DNA of 33,648 bases from Sandaracinaceae bacterium (GTDB lineage: Bacteria > Myxococcota_A > Polyangia > Polyangiales > Sandaracinaceae), in contig SHBB01000018.1 of assembly GCA_004213565.1 (NCBI GenBank), positions 1-33,648 of the forward strand, written 5' to 3'. The notes under the pieces are model-generated. The model searched no databases. It saw nothing but the letters and a program-made list of their open reading frames with translations, and was not told where the DNA came from. The stretch's first letter is position 1; every line of letters begins with the position of its first letter. The position numbers and the translations under genes are program-made. Positions 32,067-33,648 of the stretch are shown piece after piece.

Positions 32067-32594
32067 CTACCGGCTCACCGGGTACTTCGACAGCTTTCGC
32101 TGCAGGGTGCGGCGATGCAGCCCGAGCAGGCGCGCCGCCTGGCTGATGTTCCCGTCGCAGTCCGTGAGCACGCGGTTGATGTGCTCCCACTCGGCGCGCG
32201 CGAGCGACGGCACGCTCTCTGGCGGCTCGACCGCCTCGCCCGCCTTCTTCTGGAACGCGCGCAGGATCTCGTCGATCTCGGCCGGCTTCGTCAGGTAGTC
32301 GACCGCGCCGCGGCGCACGGCCTCGACCGCGGTGGCGATGCTCCCATAGCCCGTCAGGAGGACCACGTGAGTCGCCGCGTCGATCGCGAGCAGCTGGTCG
32401 ACGAGCTCCAGCCCGCTCATGCCGGGCATGCGTAGATCGACGAGCGCGTGCTCGGGGCTCTCGCGGCGGGCGGCCTCGAGCGCCTCCTCCCCCGAGGCGA
32501 CCGCGGTCACCTCCCAGCCGCGCGTCTCGAAGGCGCGGGTCAGCATCGCGCGAAAGCGCACGTCGTCATCGACCACCAGGACCGTGGGTTTCAT
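32067..32594 (-). CDS. regA: RegA/PrrA/ActR-type response regulator
   Basis: The protein has 175 residues from ATG 32594, overlapping the kinase stop by four bases (ATGA). The receiver has acidic residues D9-D11, phosphoacceptor D53 (ALVDLRMPG), the Thr switch (LLTGYGS) and Lys (LTKPAE). A short linker leads to a Fis-type HTH (GNISQAARLLGLHRRTLQRKL), nearly the RegA/PrrA signature. RegA regulators control respiration, photosynthesis and other redox-linked genes in response to quinone state. The target genes here are unknown. Confidence 0.9.
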   Translation of the reverse strand: MKPTVLVVDDDVRFRAMLTRAFETRGWEVTAVASGEEALEAARRESPEHALVDLRMPGMSGLELVDQLLAIDAATHVVLLTGYGSIATAVEAVRRGAVDYLTKPAEIDEILRAFQKKAGEAVEPPESVPSLARAEWEHINRVLTDCDGNISQAARLLGLHRRTLQRKLSKYPVSR

Positions 32595-33648
32595 GGCTCC
32601 ATCCGTCTACCAGGCGTGCGCGGGACGTGCAGCCTCACGGCGGTGCCGCGACCGGGCTGCGATTCGATCTCGAGGCTCCCCCCGAGCTGCTCCGCGAGCG
32701 CGCGCACGAGGAAGAGGCCGAGGCCCATGCCGCGCCCCTCGGGCTTGGTGCTGAAGAAGGGGTCGGTCGCGCGCGCCGCGACCTCCGCGGGCATGCCGAC
32801 GCCCCGATCCGTGACCTCGAAGCGCACCTCGTCCGGCTCGACGCCGACCCGCAGCGCCACCGGCTCCCCGGCCTCGAGGCTCGCGTCGAGGGCGTTCCTG
32901 ACGAGGTTGCGCAGCGCCGTCGCGAGCGCGCTCACGGGCAGCTCCGCCGTCGCCTCGAGCGCGCCCTCGACCTTCACGCGCTCGCGCTCGCTCCCGAGGC
33001 GCGAGAGGGAGGCGTCGACGATCGCGGCGAGCGTGGTCTCCGCGAAGCCCTCTCCGCGCGCCTCGCCGCCCGCCTCGCTGAGCCCCTGGAGCACCTCGCG
33101 GCAGCGCCGGCCCTCGTCCCGGATGAGCCGCGCGTCGGCGAGGATCGCCTCCGGGAGCCCGCGCCCGCGCAGCGCGTCCTCGAGCTCCCCCGCCGCGAGC
33201 AGCATGGTGTTGATCGGCGTCCCGAGCTCGTGCGCCGCCCCCGCCGCGAGGCCCGTCAGCGCGGCCACCTGCGCGCTCCGCGCCGCCCGCTCCCGCTCGT
33301 CCTGCAGCGCGGCGTCCCGCTGCGCGATGGCGGAGGTCAGACGCGTCACGAAGAGCGCGACGAGCGCGGCGACCACGCCGAACGCGATCCACATGTCGCG
33401 GAGGTGCGCGCGGAAGTCGTGCGCGTGGTGCGCGACGGGATCGTCGATCGCGAACAGCGCCGCGTAGCCCATGATCGAGCAGGCGAGCAGCGCGACGACC
33501 CAGCGCGTCCCGAGCAGCACCGCGGCCATGGTGATGAACACGAAGTAGAGCGCCGTGAACGGGTTCATCGGCCCCCCCGTCAGGTGCAGCAGCGCGGTGA
33601 GCGAGAGCGCGTCGACCACCAGGACCGCGCCGATGGGCGGCGCCGCGC
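32591..33648 (-). CDS. regB: RegB/PrrB-type redox sensor kinase, N-terminus beyond the right edge
   Basis: The frame is open to the right edge, so the first spans are missing; 352 residues are visible. The visible part starts in a membrane span and includes GGPMNPFTALY, matching the GGxxNPF quinone-linked motif of RegB. More spans follow, then the H-box GAAHELGTPIN. Next comes the cysteine of GRRCREVL, in the position of RegB's redox-active Cys, and an ATPase domain (NLVRNALDAS, DRGVGMP, GRGMGLGLFLVRAL). The kinase probably signals membrane redox state to the overlapping regA gene. RegB assignment rests on the NPF motif, the Cys and the RegA-type partner together. Confidence 0.88.
   Translation of the reverse strand, partial: AAPPIGAVLVVDALSLTALLHLTGGPMNPFTALYFVFITMAAVLLGTRWVVALLACSIMGYAALFAIDDPVAHHAHDFRAHLRDMWIAFGVVAALVALFVTRLTSAIAQRDAALQDERERAARSAQVAALTGLAAGAAHELGTPINTMLLAAGELEDALRGRGLPEAILADARLIRDEGRRCREVLQGLSEAGGEARGEGFAETTLAAIVDASLSRLGSERERVKVEGALEATAELPVSALATALRNLVRNALDASLEAGEPVALRVGVEPDEVRFEVTDRGVGMPAEVAARATDPFFSTKPEGRGMGLGLFLVRALAEQLGGSLEIESQPGRGTAVRLHVPRTPGRRMEP

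Noticed and set aside
31958-32146. Open frame containing a Gly-Lys repeat over the hexanucleotide array
   Set aside because: The repeat peptide is only a translation of GGGCAA units; both strands give open frames and neither has a ribosome site.
1-33648. CRISPR arrays, insertion sequences, integrases, rRNA and tRNA genes
   Set aside because: I looked for evenly spaced repeats, terminal inverted repeats with a transposase, and RNA gene signatures and saw none.

Overview
The window is very GC-rich DNA, with third codon positions almost all G or C. It is packed with lipoproteins and Myxococcota-style genes: a VWA lipoprotein with an Asp-Ser-Gly linker, Cys-rich small lipoproteins, a PKD-domain fossil and a lipid-anchored serpin. 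This fits a myxobacterium-like organism, perhaps near the Sandaracinaceae or Polyangiales; that placement is inference from gene style only. No rRNA, tRNA, CRISPR array, insertion sequence or phage gene was seen.

Left part (1-9.5 kb). A five-haem c-type cytochrome lipoprotein is divergent from a zinc-ribbon/membrane/beta-helix-like protein. Next come a methyltransferase, a flavodiiron-type beta-lactamase-fold protein and a GST-like protein, all on the minus strand and divergent from a TetR regulator. The gap in front of that regulator carries a 20-bp phased array of degenerate ACCnnnGGT sites. A SpoIIAA/STAS-like protein then meets an M48 metallopeptidase lipoprotein tail to tail, with a 139-bp antisense overlap. 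A Cys-rich lipoprotein and a hypothetical lipoprotein follow.

Middle (9.5-18.8 kb). An ankyrin-repeat protein is divergent from a TetR-Old Yellow Enzyme pair whose promoter holds two perfect palindromes, an arrangement like nemRA. A decayed PKD-like remnant and a Cys-rich Sel1-like lipoprotein follow. Then comes a secretion-type module: a PAAR spike protein with a long C-terminal extension, preceded by a 24-codon coupled reading frame and followed by a two-domain DcrB/DUF1795-like protein. A membrane-anchored hypothetical protein and a second GST-like protein complete the section.

Right part (18.8-33.6 kb). A sulfur-relay-flavoured locus has three overlapping minus-strand genes: a sterol-desaturase-type hydroxylase fused to two rhodaneses, a GH113-like secreted glycosidase, and an ArsR-rhodanese fusion. 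Across an AT-rich palindrome lies a divergent DsrE-like lipoprotein. Further on are a beta-lactamase-like (DUF4336-like) protein, a GRAS-like methyltransferase, a second SpoIIAA/STAS-like protein and the VWA lipoprotein. A GPH-type transporter coupled to an exported protein, a lipid-anchored serpin coupled to a tail-anchored acidic protein, inverted hexanucleotide arrays, and a RegB/RegA-type redox two-component system end the window. The kinase runs off the right edge.

The best candidates for something undescribed are the hydroxylase-rhodanese/ArsR-rhodanese/DsrE locus, the PAAR module with its leader frame and DcrB-like partner, and the phased operator array.
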